Made by a program: the position numbers and the translations under genes
The notes under the pieces: model-generated
Databases searched by the model: none
What the model saw: only the letters and a program-made list of their open reading frames with translations
Told to the model about the DNA's origin: nothing
In this document: piece after piece, positions 1 through 6,164 of the stretch
Position numbering within the stretch: the stretch's first letter is position 1
Layout of the letters: every line of letters starts with the position of its first letter
Assembly (NCBI GenBank): GCA_900554395.1
Contig: USHB01000017.1
Location: 1 to 12,465 of the forward strand
Direction: 5' to 3'
DNA: 12,465 nucleotides
Source of the DNA: an uncultured Phascolarctobacterium sp.
GTDB lineage: Bacteria > Bacillota > Negativicutes > Acidaminococcales > Acidaminococcaceae

Positions 1-97
1 CGACGATTTCATTAATTTGAAAACCTCTGCTTTCAAGATTTTCCTTAATTTTTTTCCAATCCTGTTCCGGCGTACCGGGTTTCATTACAATTACCAT
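1..97 (-). CDS. aroF: DAHP synthase (3-deoxy-7-phosphoheptulonate synthase), N-terminal fragment
   Basis: Only the first 32 codons are inside the window; the gene runs off the left edge. The N-terminus reads MVIVMKPGTPEQDWKKIKEN and continues to GFQINEIV. This matches the ACT/ferredoxin-like N-terminal regulatory extension of class I-beta (Thermotoga/Bacillus-type) DAHP synthases, which typically begin M-(I/V)-(I/V)-V-M-K followed by a helix and 'GF-x-V/I'. The enzyme condenses phosphoenolpyruvate and erythrose-4-phosphate, the first committed step of the shikimate pathway. The ATG at 97 follows an SD-like GGGGAG with 5-6 bases of spacing. The gene is preceded by an intrinsic terminator and a Phe/Tyr-rich leader ORF, which fits control by aromatic amino acid supply and independently supports the assignment. 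The catalytic domain is not visible, so the call rests on the N-terminus plus the leader. Confidence 0.8.
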   Translation of the reverse strand, partial: MVIVMKPGTPEQDWKKIKENLESRGFQINEIV

Positions 98-142
98 GTT
101 TTTCTCCCCTTTAAGATTATTTTAATTTTTGGTTAAACTTAT

Positions 143-177
143 AAAAAAAATCAGGCCTCGTAATAAGAAGCCTGATT
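143..177 (-). terminator. Intrinsic terminator (attenuator) before DAHP synthase
   Basis: On the minus strand AATCAGGC (177-170) pairs perfectly with GCCTGATT (156-149) across a 13-base loop, and the 3' arm runs into eight consecutive T (150-143). It lies between the leader ORF stop (194) and the DAHP synthase start (97), in the same direction as the gene. It therefore stops transcription before the gene unless an alternative structure forms. This is the expected position of an attenuator terminator. Confidence 0.88.
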
Positions 178-193
178 AAAAAACTTATTGATT

Positions 194-343
194 TTACAGC
201 TCCCGGCTGTGATATAGGCATCTGTTTACGGTGTTACTGCTATAAGATTTTACGCATGCAAAACGGCCAGCGCTAAAGTAAAAGTAGCCCTGGCTAAAGC
301 CGAAAAAGTATGCACTTTTATTTTGCTGCCAAATCTTTTCCAT
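194..343 (-). CDS. Aromatic-rich leader peptide of the DAHP synthase attenuator (49 aa)
   Basis: This 49-codon ORF starts at an ATG (343-341) with an SD-like AAGGTG (358-353) nine bases upstream and ends in TAA (196-194), 16 bases before the terminator stem. It contains 6 Phe, 5 Tyr and 1 Trp. Nine of the 17 residues from 12 to 28 are aromatic, including the run SAYFFGFSQGYFYFSAGRF. It starts with MEKIW and ends with SREL, with no recognisable protein domain. An in-frame upstream ATG at 418 lies before the predicted promoter -35 and is unlikely to be used. By analogy with E. coli pheL, pheM and trpL, ribosome stalling at Phe/Tyr codons when charged tRNA is scarce would favour read-through into the DAHP synthase gene. 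The role is inference; the composition, SD and position are seen. The product is probably short-lived and without its own function. At 49 codons it is longer than the classic enteric leaders. Confidence 0.82.
   Translation of the reverse strand: MEKIWQQNKSAYFFGFSQGYFYFSAGRFACVKSYSSNTVNRCLYHSREL
266..294 (-). other. RNA hairpin inside the aromatic codon cluster of the leader
   Basis: GCCAG (294-290) pairs with CTGGC (270-266) and GCTA (288-285) with TAGC (275-272). A single G-G mismatch separates the two helices, and the loop has nine bases. The stem covers codons 17-26, including the GYFYF cluster, so a ribosome on these codons would melt it. It may be the first (pause-type) hairpin of the attenuator. 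Confidence 0.5.
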
Positions 344-377
344 AAATACACACACCTTAAAAAGTTTTGATGTTGTA

Positions 378-406
378 ATTTTAACCTGCCTGCAAACAAC
401 CGTCAA
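378..406 (-). promoter_or_regulatory. Sigma-A-type promoter of the aromatic leader / DAHP synthase transcript
   Basis: On the minus strand TTGACG (406-401) and TAAAAT (383-378) are separated by exactly 17 bases, each one base from consensus. Transcription would start near 371, leaving a 5' leader of about 27 nt before the leader peptide ATG at 343. The site sits in the gap between the tauE stop (469) and the leader ORF. Confidence 0.75.
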
Positions 407-468
407 GCAAAAACACAAAATAAAATAAAAATATTTTTTTGCATTTATTTTTTGTAAATAATGTTACA

Positions 469-1221
469 TCAATATTGCAGCAAAGACGTTATGCCGCGGT
501 ACAATGCCGTGCAGACGCCGATAACAACAAAAATCTGCGTCAGTCTTATAAATAAATGCTGATTAATTTTATGAAAACAACGTTCACCAAGCCATGTTCC
601 CAAAAGCATCGGCAATGTTGCATAAACTGCCAAAATTATTAACTCCGTACTTATACGGCTTCCGGATAACGCTAAAGATGCCATCGTGCCAATATTTCCA
701 AAAGCAAAAATCCAGCACATATTGGCGCGCGTTATAAGTTTATCACGCCCTTCGGTTAAAAAATACAAGGCAACAGGCGGCCCGCTGATGCTTGTGGTTG
801 CCGCCGAAAAGCCGCTGAAAAATCCTGCCGCCATACGTCCAAGCGTTTTGTTTTTAACGCTTAAATCAAAGTGCATGCCCATCAAAGCCAGCACTGCTGC
901 CAGCACCATTCCCAGAAATATTTGCAGGTAGGCTGAAGGTATGGCATTTAAAAGATACCCGCCCGGCAAACTGCCAAGCACGCTGCCTGCCACAGTAACA
1001 ATAACAGTACGCCACTCAAAATGCTTCCGTGTATTCCAAAGCACTACCATTTTTACAAGGCAAGTGCCGAAAATAATAAACACAACGCTTTCCTTCGGCC
1101 CTAAAACAGGCATTAAAAACGGCACTGCTACCAGGGCAAAGCCAAAACCGGTAACAGTGCTGAATAAAGACGCAGCAAACACACTTATTGATACAAAGGC
1201 AATAAGCAGTGCTTCGCTCAT
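469..1221 (-). CDS. TauE/SafE family sulfite/organosulfonate exporter-like membrane protein
   Basis: A 250-residue, strongly hydrophobic protein with about eight predicted membrane segments, the usual size for the TauE/SafE (DUF81) family. Its N-terminal repeat has the family-type STVTGFGFALVAVPFL (21-36), and the second repeat has GFFSGFSAATTSISGPPVAL (133-152). Family members are inner-membrane permeases linked to export or uptake of sulfite, sulfoacetate, taurine-derived or other small anions. The substrate here cannot be told from sequence, and there are no sulfur genes nearby. The start ATG (1221) overlaps the stop of the upstream cvfB-like gene as ATGA, and no strong SD precedes it, so translation is probably coupled. 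It is the last gene of the nadD operon. No convincing terminator follows: the next 48 bases are AT-rich with only a short TGTAA/TTACA dyad, so some read-through into the DAHP synthase leader is possible. Confidence 0.85.
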   Translation of the reverse strand: MSEALLIAFVSISVFAASLFSTVTGFGFALVAVPFLMPVLGPKESVVFIIFGTCLVKMVVLWNTRKHFEWRTVIVTVAGSVLGSLPGGYLLNAIPSAYLQIFLGMVLAAVLALMGMHFDLSVKNKTLGRMAAGFFSGFSAATTSISGPPVALYFLTEGRDKLITRANMCWIFAFGNIGTMASLALSGSRISTELIILAVYATLPMLLGTWLGERCFHKINQHLFIRLTQIFVVIGVCTALYRGITSLLQY

Positions 1222-2114
1222 TTTTTATTTTCCGTTTCGTTATTTAAAAGTATCGTCCAGCCTTCTTCCTGACGGATAAGGCCCTGGCGCAGCAGGCGTC
1301 CCAAAGCACGTTTAAACGCAGCTTTGCTGATACCGAATTTTTCCTTGATGATTTCCATCGGCGTATCATCGCAATAAGGCATTTTGCCGCCGCGTTTTTT
1401 CAAAAAGTTTAAAATATCCTCAGCATCGGCAACCATGGCATGTTCTTTCTGCTGGCGCATGGAAAGGTTTAATCTGCCGTCTTCGCGTATGTAAGCAACG
1501 CGTGCGGTAATTTCCTGCCCAAAATCAAGCCTGCCGCCGGGTACTTCACTGCGGTGCAAAAAGCCCAAAAAGCGCTGCGTGGTAAAAACGAAAAAGCCTT
1601 CCGGAAGAATATTATAAATAGTGCCGGTTACATTATCGCCGACTTTAATTCCTGCTGCCGGTTTAGATGCTTTCTGCATTTCTTTTTCCACGCGCATGCT
1701 TACGGCCTGACGTCCGGTTTTATCGCGGTAGAGTTTTACCCATACAAGCTGCCCCGGCGATACATGCCCGCGCATTTGGCTGTACGGCAAAAATACGCCG
1801 CGCTCTGCGCCGATATCAACAAAGCCGCCGTCACGCGTAACGCTGAGCACTTTTACATAGCCAAGCTGGCCTTCGCGCATTTTGGGCAGTTTCATGCTGG
1901 CAGTAAGGCGTCCGTGCGGGTCAAGGTACAAATAAACCTTTACGCTGTCGCCAACTTTTACTTCGCTGTCCTGCTGTAATTTATGCAATAAAATGTCATC
2001 ATCGGTATTGCCTGTCCCGGCATCCAAAAATACGCCCATTTCGGAAGCACGCACTGCTTTTAACGTTACAACGTCTCCCGGACGGTACTTCGGATGCGGC
2101 TGCATTTTATTCAT
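1218..2114 (-). CDS. cvfB: CvfB-family S1 RNA-binding protein
   Basis: A 298-residue protein with three consecutive S1-like OB-fold regions (about 14-78, 83-143, 157-220; note the GDVVTLK, GYVKVLSVTRDGGFVDIG and GDNVTGTIYNILPEGFFVF segments). A C-terminal winged-helix follows (229-290, ending GISKAAFKRALGRLLRQGLI). This order and length match the CvfB/YitL family, RNA-binding proteins that affect virulence gene expression in Staphylococcus and are otherwise poorly defined. The start was set at ATG 2114 because GTGGAGG lies 6 bases upstream; an in-frame TTG at 2129 would place the SD inside the coding region. The start overlaps the end of rsfS by 8 bases and the stop overlaps the next gene as ATGA, so it is embedded in the nadD-yqeK-LCP-rsfS operon. 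A translation-related role fits the ribosomal silencing neighbour, but that is inference. Confidence 0.88.
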   Translation of the reverse strand: MNKMQPHPKYRPGDVVTLKAVRASEMGVFLDAGTGNTDDDILLHKLQQDSEVKVGDSVKVYLYLDPHGRLTASMKLPKMREGQLGYVKVLSVTRDGGFVDIGAERGVFLPYSQMRGHVSPGQLVWVKLYRDKTGRQAVSMRVEKEMQKASKPAAGIKVGDNVTGTIYNILPEGFFVFTTQRFLGFLHRSEVPGGRLDFGQEITARVAYIREDGRLNLSMRQQKEHAMVADAEDILNFLKKRGGKMPYCDDTPMEIIKEKFGISKAAFKRALGRLLRQGLIRQEEGWTILLNNETENKK

Positions 2115-2469
2115 TTTCTTCCTCCACAAATGCTTCAGAAGGAGCGTCTGCCCACAACTGCTCCAAATTATAAAAATCGCGGTCTTCTTCTAAAAAGATA
2201 TGAGCCACGCAATCGCCGTAATCCATCAAAATCCAGCGGCCTTCTGGGTAACCTTCGGTATGGGAAGGCAGAATACCGTCTTCACCAAGTTTTTTCTCAA
2301 TATTATCGGCAATAGCCTTAACCAGAGTTACGTTGTTGGCACTGGCAATTACAAAATAATCTGTCAGCGGGGAAAGGTTTTCCATGTTTAAAAGAAGAAT
2401 ATCCTTTGCCTTTTTGTCAGATGCTGCGGCAGCAATTTTACGCGCTACCTGCTGGGGAGTAAAATTCAT
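2107..2469 (-). CDS. rsfS: Ribosomal silencing factor RsfS
   Basis: A 120-residue RsfS/YbeB/Iojap protein. It binds ribosomal protein uL14 on the 50S subunit and blocks joining with 30S, lowering translation in stationary phase or starvation. Family hallmarks are LSPLTDYFVIASANN (32-46), HTEGYPEGRWILMDYGDCVAHIF (about 70-92) and the closing RDFYNLEQLWADA. The length is typical for the family. The start ATG overlaps the LCP gene stop as ATGA and is preceded by a perfect AAGGAGG seven bases upstream, which lies inside the LCP gene's last codons. The order nadD-yqeK-LCP-rsfS is the standard Firmicutes arrangement and supports the assignment. Confidence 0.96.
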   Translation of the reverse strand: MNFTPQQVARKIAAAASDKKAKDILLLNMENLSPLTDYFVIASANNVTLVKAIADNIEKKLGEDGILPSHTEGYPEGRWILMDYGDCVAHIFLEEDRDFYNLEQLWADAPSEAFVEEENE

Positions 2470-3530
2470 TGTTCAGCCTCCTTTGCTGTCTCATTGTTAT
2501 TTTCAGTATTTTCGTTTGCTGTTGAATCGGTTTGTTCCTGCCCGTTTTCACTTTCATCCTTCATATAAGGAATGGAAAGTTCGTTCAGGGTTCTTTCAAC
2601 CTGTTCTTTAGAAGTGCGCCAGTAGCTTACGCCTTCGGGCGAATCATAAAAATCGCCGTACAGCATACAGCTTTTTAAATTCTGGTCGCCAAACAGTTTA
2701 AAAGTATTGGCGGCTTTAATCATCGTCATTGTGTCCATATCGGTTTCCACATGGCGGTCTACCGTAGAAAACAATGCAGGGATTTTAGTTACAGTATCAA
2801 TATTAAAAATCTGTGCGGCAAGCGCCATCATAAACTTCTGCTGACGCTGCACGCGGCCTATATCGCCAAGTTCATCCTTGCGGAAGCGCACATACTGCCC
2901 GGCAAGTTCGCCGTTTAAATGCTGATAGCCATGCTTGATGTCGATAACAAGGTCTGCATATGGGTCTTCATAATACATATCCTTGTCAACATATAAATCA
3001 ACACCGCCAATGAGGTCGATTGATTCTTTAAATGCACGCCAGTCTACCAGCACATAATAATGTATGGGCACACGCAAAAGATTGGCTACTGTTTGCTTGG
3101 CAAGCATTATGCCGCCATAGGCATAGGCCGAATTTATTTTATCATAGCCTTTGTGCCCCGGTATTTCAACCATTGTATCGCGGGGTATTGATACCAATGC
3201 CACTTCATTTGCTTCCGGGTCAAAACTTGCCAGCATCATAGCGTCAGTTCGCTTCGGTTCGCTTTCTGCCGCTTCGCTGTCGCCGTCATCTATGCCCAAA
3301 AGCAATACATTTATCCGCTGGTTTAGTTTTTCGTCTGCCGCTATTTTGCTGTCGGCGCCTACTACTTCAACTTTAGGCGGTGCAATCAGGTTATCGTAAC
3401 ACCAGACGGCCCCCCAAAAGCCAGCCGTTATAACTGCCGCAAAAACCATAACCACCAGCACCAGCCTGCCCCATTTAAGCTTACGTTTACGGCGCGGGCG
3501 CTGCGGCGTATTATTTTCTTCCAAAGCCAT
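2466..3530 (-). CDS. LytR-CpsA-Psr (LCP) family cell-envelope glycopolymer ligase
   Basis: A 354-residue type II membrane protein: a cytoplasmic Arg/Lys-rich stretch (11-22), one membrane helix (about 23-45), then the extracytoplasmic LCP domain (about 72-290). Conserved residues visible are RTD (94-96), the SIPRDT motif (114-119), QYVRFRKDELGDIGRVQRQQ (212-231) with R215, R217, R226 and R229, and Q230/Q231. LCP enzymes transfer polyprenyl-phosphate-linked glycopolymers such as teichoic acids or capsule to peptidoglycan. In a diderm host the acceptor or cargo is unclear. The C-terminal tail (about 326-354) is low-complexity, rich in Glu, Asn and Thr, and probably disordered. The start has AGGAGA five bases upstream and lies 19 bases after the yqeK stop. 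The family call is firm; the exact polymer is unknown. Confidence 0.93.
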   Translation of the reverse strand: MALEENNTPQRPRRKRKLKWGRLVLVVMVFAAVITAGFWGAVWCYDNLIAPPKVEVVGADSKIAADEKLNQRINVLLLGIDDGDSEAAESEPKRTDAMMLASFDPEANEVALVSIPRDTMVEIPGHKGYDKINSAYAYGGIMLAKQTVANLLRVPIHYYVLVDWRAFKESIDLIGGVDLYVDKDMYYEDPYADLVIDIKHGYQHLNGELAGQYVRFRKDELGDIGRVQRQQKFMMALAAQIFNIDTVTKIPALFSTVDRHVETDMDTMTMIKAANTFKLFGDQNLKSCMLYGDFYDSPEGVSYWRTSKEQVERTLNELSIPYMKDESENGQEQTDSTANENTENNNETAKEAEQ

Positions 3531-3549
3531 ACAAATCTCCTAACAGCAG

Positions 3550-4109
3550 TTATTTTTTCAATTTAACTATCAGCTGGTTATACCCAAAAATACAGTCCGG
3601 ATGGATTAACAGTTTATTATCCAGTAAATATTCAATGGTGTTGGCATATGATTTTATCATTGCCTTTTCCAGATTTTCAAAAGAAACTTTACGCAGTTTT
3701 TCCACACCGTCAAAATCGCGTCCCGGTTCTATCAAATCTGCAAGATACACTATCATGTCAAGTTCTGTCATATCCGGAGCGCCGGTACTGTGCAGGCGGA
3801 TTGCGGGTCGGTAACGCCGTATTTGTGTTCTGCATAATAAGCGCCCATTTTGGCATGCAGCAAAATTGGCTGGCGTCGTTCTACATAATCAACGCCAAGG
3901 CCAAGTTCTTCTGCCTTTTCTACCTGTTTATCAGTAGGCACTTCTCGTCCGCAATCGTGCAGCAGTGCGGCAACCGCAACTTTTTCCGTAGGCATGCCGT
4001 AATGCTCTGCCATGGCAAGAGCAGTTTCATATACGCCGAGCGAATGTTTAAAACGTTTCGGCGGCAAAGCCTGCTGCAATTTGTCTTTCATTTCTTCAAT
4101 AGTAAGCAA
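3550..4109 (-). pseudogene. yqeK: YqeK-type HD-domain Ap4A hydrolase, split by a frameshift
   Basis: Two adjacent frames together make one YqeK protein (bis(5'-nucleosyl)-tetraphosphatase, symmetrical, HD superfamily). The first part, 113 residues, starts at TTG 4109 with AAGGA upstream. It holds FKHSLGV (His22), LLHDCGRE (His51/Asp52) and HAKMGAYYAEHKYGVTDP (His85), then runs into SACTVPALRI and a TGA at 3768. The next frame encodes AIRLHSTGAPDMTELDMIVY and LADLIEPGRDF, the rest of the HD domain, ending at 3550; its first ATG (3771) overlaps the TGA as ATGA. Compared with Bacillus YqeK as I recall it, about four residues plus one base are missing at the junction near 3804, which suggests a deletion of about 13 bases. 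No homopolymer is present there, so a simple sequencing slip is less likely. It is either a broken gene or a two-piece protein made by translational coupling, though no SD precedes the second ATG. Confidence 0.82.
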
Positions 4110-4129
4110 CGCCTGTTCCTTCTTTCTTT

Positions 4130-4735
4130 TTAACGGTACAGTCCTTTTTGTAAAATGTAGTCGCGCACGGCTTCGGGAACCATGCCGTCAATACTGCTGC
4201 CGTTTTTTACCCGTTCTCTGATATCGGTTGACGATACAGCAAGTTCCGGCATATTCAGCAGCATAATTTTTTCTTTTCCCAATCCGCCAAAATCTTCACA
4301 TGCTTTGGCAAAGGCTTTGGCGTAACCCGGCCTTGCCACTGCCACAAACGTAACTTCCTGCAGCAGCCCGTAAATGTTATGCCATGTATTAAGCTGCGGC
4401 ACGGAATCTGCGCCTACAATAAAATAAAGTTCATAGCCCGGGTACTGTTTTTTTAACTCCAGTACAGTATCGTAAGTATAAGAAACGCCGCTGCGCTTTA
4501 TTTCTACATCACTGACTTCAAAATAAGGATAGCCTTCAACAGCAAGTTCCGTCATCCGGTAGCGGTCTTTTGCCGAGGCAAACTCCATGCCTATTTTATG
4601 CGGAGCGATGCAGGCAGGCACAAACAGTACTTTATCAAGTTTTAACGTACGGTAAACAAATTCGGCGCTGTTCAGGTGACCTTTGTGTACAGGGTCAAAT
4701 GACCCGCCGATAATGCCCAGCTTTTTTACTGTCAC
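4130..4735 (-). CDS. nadD: Nicotinate-nucleotide adenylyltransferase NadD
   Basis: A 201-residue nucleotidyltransferase that adenylylates nicotinate mononucleotide to deamido-NAD in NAD synthesis. The N-terminal GGSFDPVHKGH (10-20) carries the HxGH-type motif. FVPACIAPHK (38-47), IVGADSVPQLNTWH (106-119) and SSTDIRER (168-175, the ISSTxIR signature) follow in the usual order and spacing. The start was chosen as GTG 4735 because TGGAGGAAA lies nine bases upstream; a TTG at 4756 in the same frame would put this SD inside the gene. It is the first gene of the nadD-yqeK-LCP-rsfS-cvfB-tauE run, and yqeK starts 20 bases after its stop. An extended -10 promoter lies just upstream (4773-4781). Confidence 0.96.
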   Translation of the reverse strand: MTVKKLGIIGGSFDPVHKGHLNSAEFVYRTLKLDKVLFVPACIAPHKIGMEFASAKDRYRMTELAVEGYPYFEVSDVEIKRSGVSYTYDTVLELKKQYPGYELYFIVGADSVPQLNTWHNIYGLLQEVTFVAVARPGYAKAFAKACEDFGGLGKEKIMLLNMPELAVSSTDIRERVKNGSSIDGMVPEAVRDYILQKGLYR

Positions 4736-4772
4736 AACCGCTTTCCTCCAAAACAAACATATCTATCGAATA

Positions 4773-4781
4773 ATTATATCA
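4773..4781 (-). promoter_or_regulatory. Extended -10 promoter upstream of nadD
   Basis: TGATATAAT on the minus strand is a perfect extended -10 (TG-N-TATAAT), 37 bases before the chosen nadD GTG. No convincing -35 is seen 16-18 bases further upstream, as is common for extended -10 promoters. Its TGA is also the stop codon of the preceding 57-codon gene, so the MacAB transcript ends exactly where the nadD promoter begins. Confidence 0.6.
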
Positions 4782-4952
4782 CATCCCGGCAAAAAATTGG
4801 GCTATTTTTTCCAATATCCAGATAATTATTGCAAAAAAAATTAAGGCCTTCAAGCGGTCTTTTATATCAAAAACAGTTTTAGGCCTTCTAAGATATTCAT
4901 AGAAGGCCACTAAAACTTCTTTTATTGTTGTTTTGTGCTGATTGTTATTCAT
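4779..4952 (-). CDS. Small single-span membrane protein downstream of macB (57 aa)
   Basis: A 57-residue protein starting at ATG 4952, which overlaps the last codons of the MacB-like permease by 8 bases; a longer in-frame start at 5009 lies deep inside that gene and is unlikely. The first 30 or so residues are polar and basic (MNNNQHKTTIKEV...YLRRPKT). They are followed by KDRLK and a membrane helix ALIFFAIIIWILEKIAQFF. GAGG lies about ten bases before the ATG. I recognise no family. The overlap suggests translational coupling, so the peptide is probably made with the exporter and may be a small accessory or regulatory subunit. That role is inferred from position only. Confidence 0.6.
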   Translation of the reverse strand: MNNNQHKTTIKEVLVAFYEYLRRPKTVFDIKDRLKALIFFAIIIWILEKIAQFFAGM

Positions 4953-6159
4953 AACGCAAAGCCTCAATCGGGTCAAGCAGCGCTGCTTTGCGCGCCGGGT
5001 AGATGCCAAAGAACAAACCGATGCCGATGGAAAAAAGCACGGCTATTAAAATTACCGGCACGGAAATTATCGTCATCCAGCCTGCAAAATAGCTGATGGC
5101 ATAAGATGCCCCAACGCCGAGCGCCACGCCCAAAGTACCGCCGACAATACCTATAACCATCGCTTCAATTAAAAACTGCAAAAGAATATTATCATACGTT
5201 GCGCCAAGCGCTTTGCGGATGCCAATTTCGCGGGTACGTTCAGTTACCGATACCAGCATGATGTTCATAATGCCGATGCCGCCTACAAGCAGGCTTATTG
5301 CAGCAATGCAACCGAGCAGCATGGTAATGGTGTTTGCTGTTTCCATCATTGTATCCATCAATGCCGCCAGATTACGGACGGTAAAATCGTCGTAATCATC
5401 ATCCTGTATTTTATGGCGCACACGCAGCAATGCTTCGACATCTGCCTGCACCTGGTCAACCACGTTTTCATTTTCTGCCTGAATGGTAATACGGCTGATG
5501 TAAGTTATGCCCATCATGCGGTTCTGTGCCGTTGTAAGCGGTATAAATACCACATCATCCTGGTCCTGGCCGCTTGACGACTGGCCTTTGGTTTCCAGAA
5601 CGCCAATAACCTTAAACGGAGCCTTGTTAATGCGCACGGTTTTACCAATGGCATCGCCATCCGGGAAAAGGTTATCTACAATCGTCTGCCCTATTACACA
5701 GACACGGTCGCGGCTGGTAAGGTCGCGCTGGTTTAAGTTACGACCGTCTGCCAGCGTATAATTGCGGATATCCAAAACATTCGGCGTTGTGCCTTCAACG
5801 CTTGTTGTCCAGTTCTGATTACCGGCAACAAGCTGATAAGAACGCGATACCGCCGGAGCAACATGGGCAATGCCGTCAATCTGCCTTTCAATGGCTTCGG
5901 CATCCTCCGCCGTCAGGCGTGCGCCTTCACCCATTGGCAGGCGTGCGCCGCTCGGTGTACGGCCGCCGCTCATAACAATCAAAAGGTTGCTGCCAAGGCT
6001 GGAAATATTGCTTTTAATCTGTTCTTTAACGCCAAAGCCAAGGCTAACCATGGCAATAACTGCGCCAACGCCGATAATAATGCCCAAAAGCGTCAAAAAT
6101 GTACGCAGCTTGTTGCTCAGCATACCATCAAGCGCCATCTTGATAGATTCATTAAACAT
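4945..6159 (-). CDS. macB: MacB-type ABC transporter permease (FtsX-like)
   Basis: A 404-residue permease of the MacB/FtsX superfamily without a fused ATPase. Four membrane segments are visible: one at about 20-42 (FLTLLGIIIGVGAVIAMVSL) and three at about 279-304, 330-355 and 366-388. Between the first two is the large periplasmic MacB core domain (about 45-275). The loop after the second helix has TERTREIGIRKALGAT (306-321), the cytoplasmic coupling segment typical of the family, and the protein ends with the common GIYPARKAALLDPIEALRYE. Such proteins are mechanotransmitters that drive periplasmic extrusion of peptides, lipids or macrolides through an outer-membrane duct. The start was set at ATG 6159 because the SD (GTGGAGGTGA) overlaps the ATPase stop seven bases upstream; an ATG at 6174 is less likely. 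The substrate is unknown. Confidence 0.93.
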   Translation of the reverse strand: MFNESIKMALDGMLSNKLRTFLTLLGIIIGVGAVIAMVSLGFGVKEQIKSNISSLGSNLLIVMSGGRTPSGARLPMGEGARLTAEDAEAIERQIDGIAHVAPAVSRSYQLVAGNQNWTTSVEGTTPNVLDIRNYTLADGRNLNQRDLTSRDRVCVIGQTIVDNLFPDGDAIGKTVRINKAPFKVIGVLETKGQSSSGQDQDDVVFIPLTTAQNRMMGITYISRITIQAENENVVDQVQADVEALLRVRHKIQDDDYDDFTVRNLAALMDTMMETANTITMLLGCIAAISLLVGGIGIMNIMLVSVTERTREIGIRKALGATYDNILLQFLIEAMVIGIVGGTLGVALGVGASYAISYFAGWMTIISVPVILIAVLFSIGIGLFFGIYPARKAALLDPIEALRYE

Positions 6160-6164
6160 CAGCG

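Noticed and set aside
98..371. T-box or TRAP-type control of DAHP synthase
   Set aside because: No AGGGTGGNACCGCG-like T-box sequence and no series of spaced GAG/TAG triplets; the aromatic-codon ORF explains the region better.
344..418. An upstream in-frame start at 418 making the aromatic leader ORF 74 codons long
   Set aside because: It precedes the predicted -35 (406-401) and has no SD; the ATG at 343 has AAGGTG at proper spacing and lies after the predicted transcription start.
421..468. Intrinsic terminator after tauE
   Set aside because: Only an AT-rich stretch with a TGTAA/TTACA dyad and AAAAATATTTTT; no GC-containing stem to support termination.
4736..4756. A longer NadD starting at TTG 4756
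   Set aside because: That extension would contain the SD TGGAGG itself; the GTG at 4735 is correctly spaced and gives the usual NadD N-terminus.
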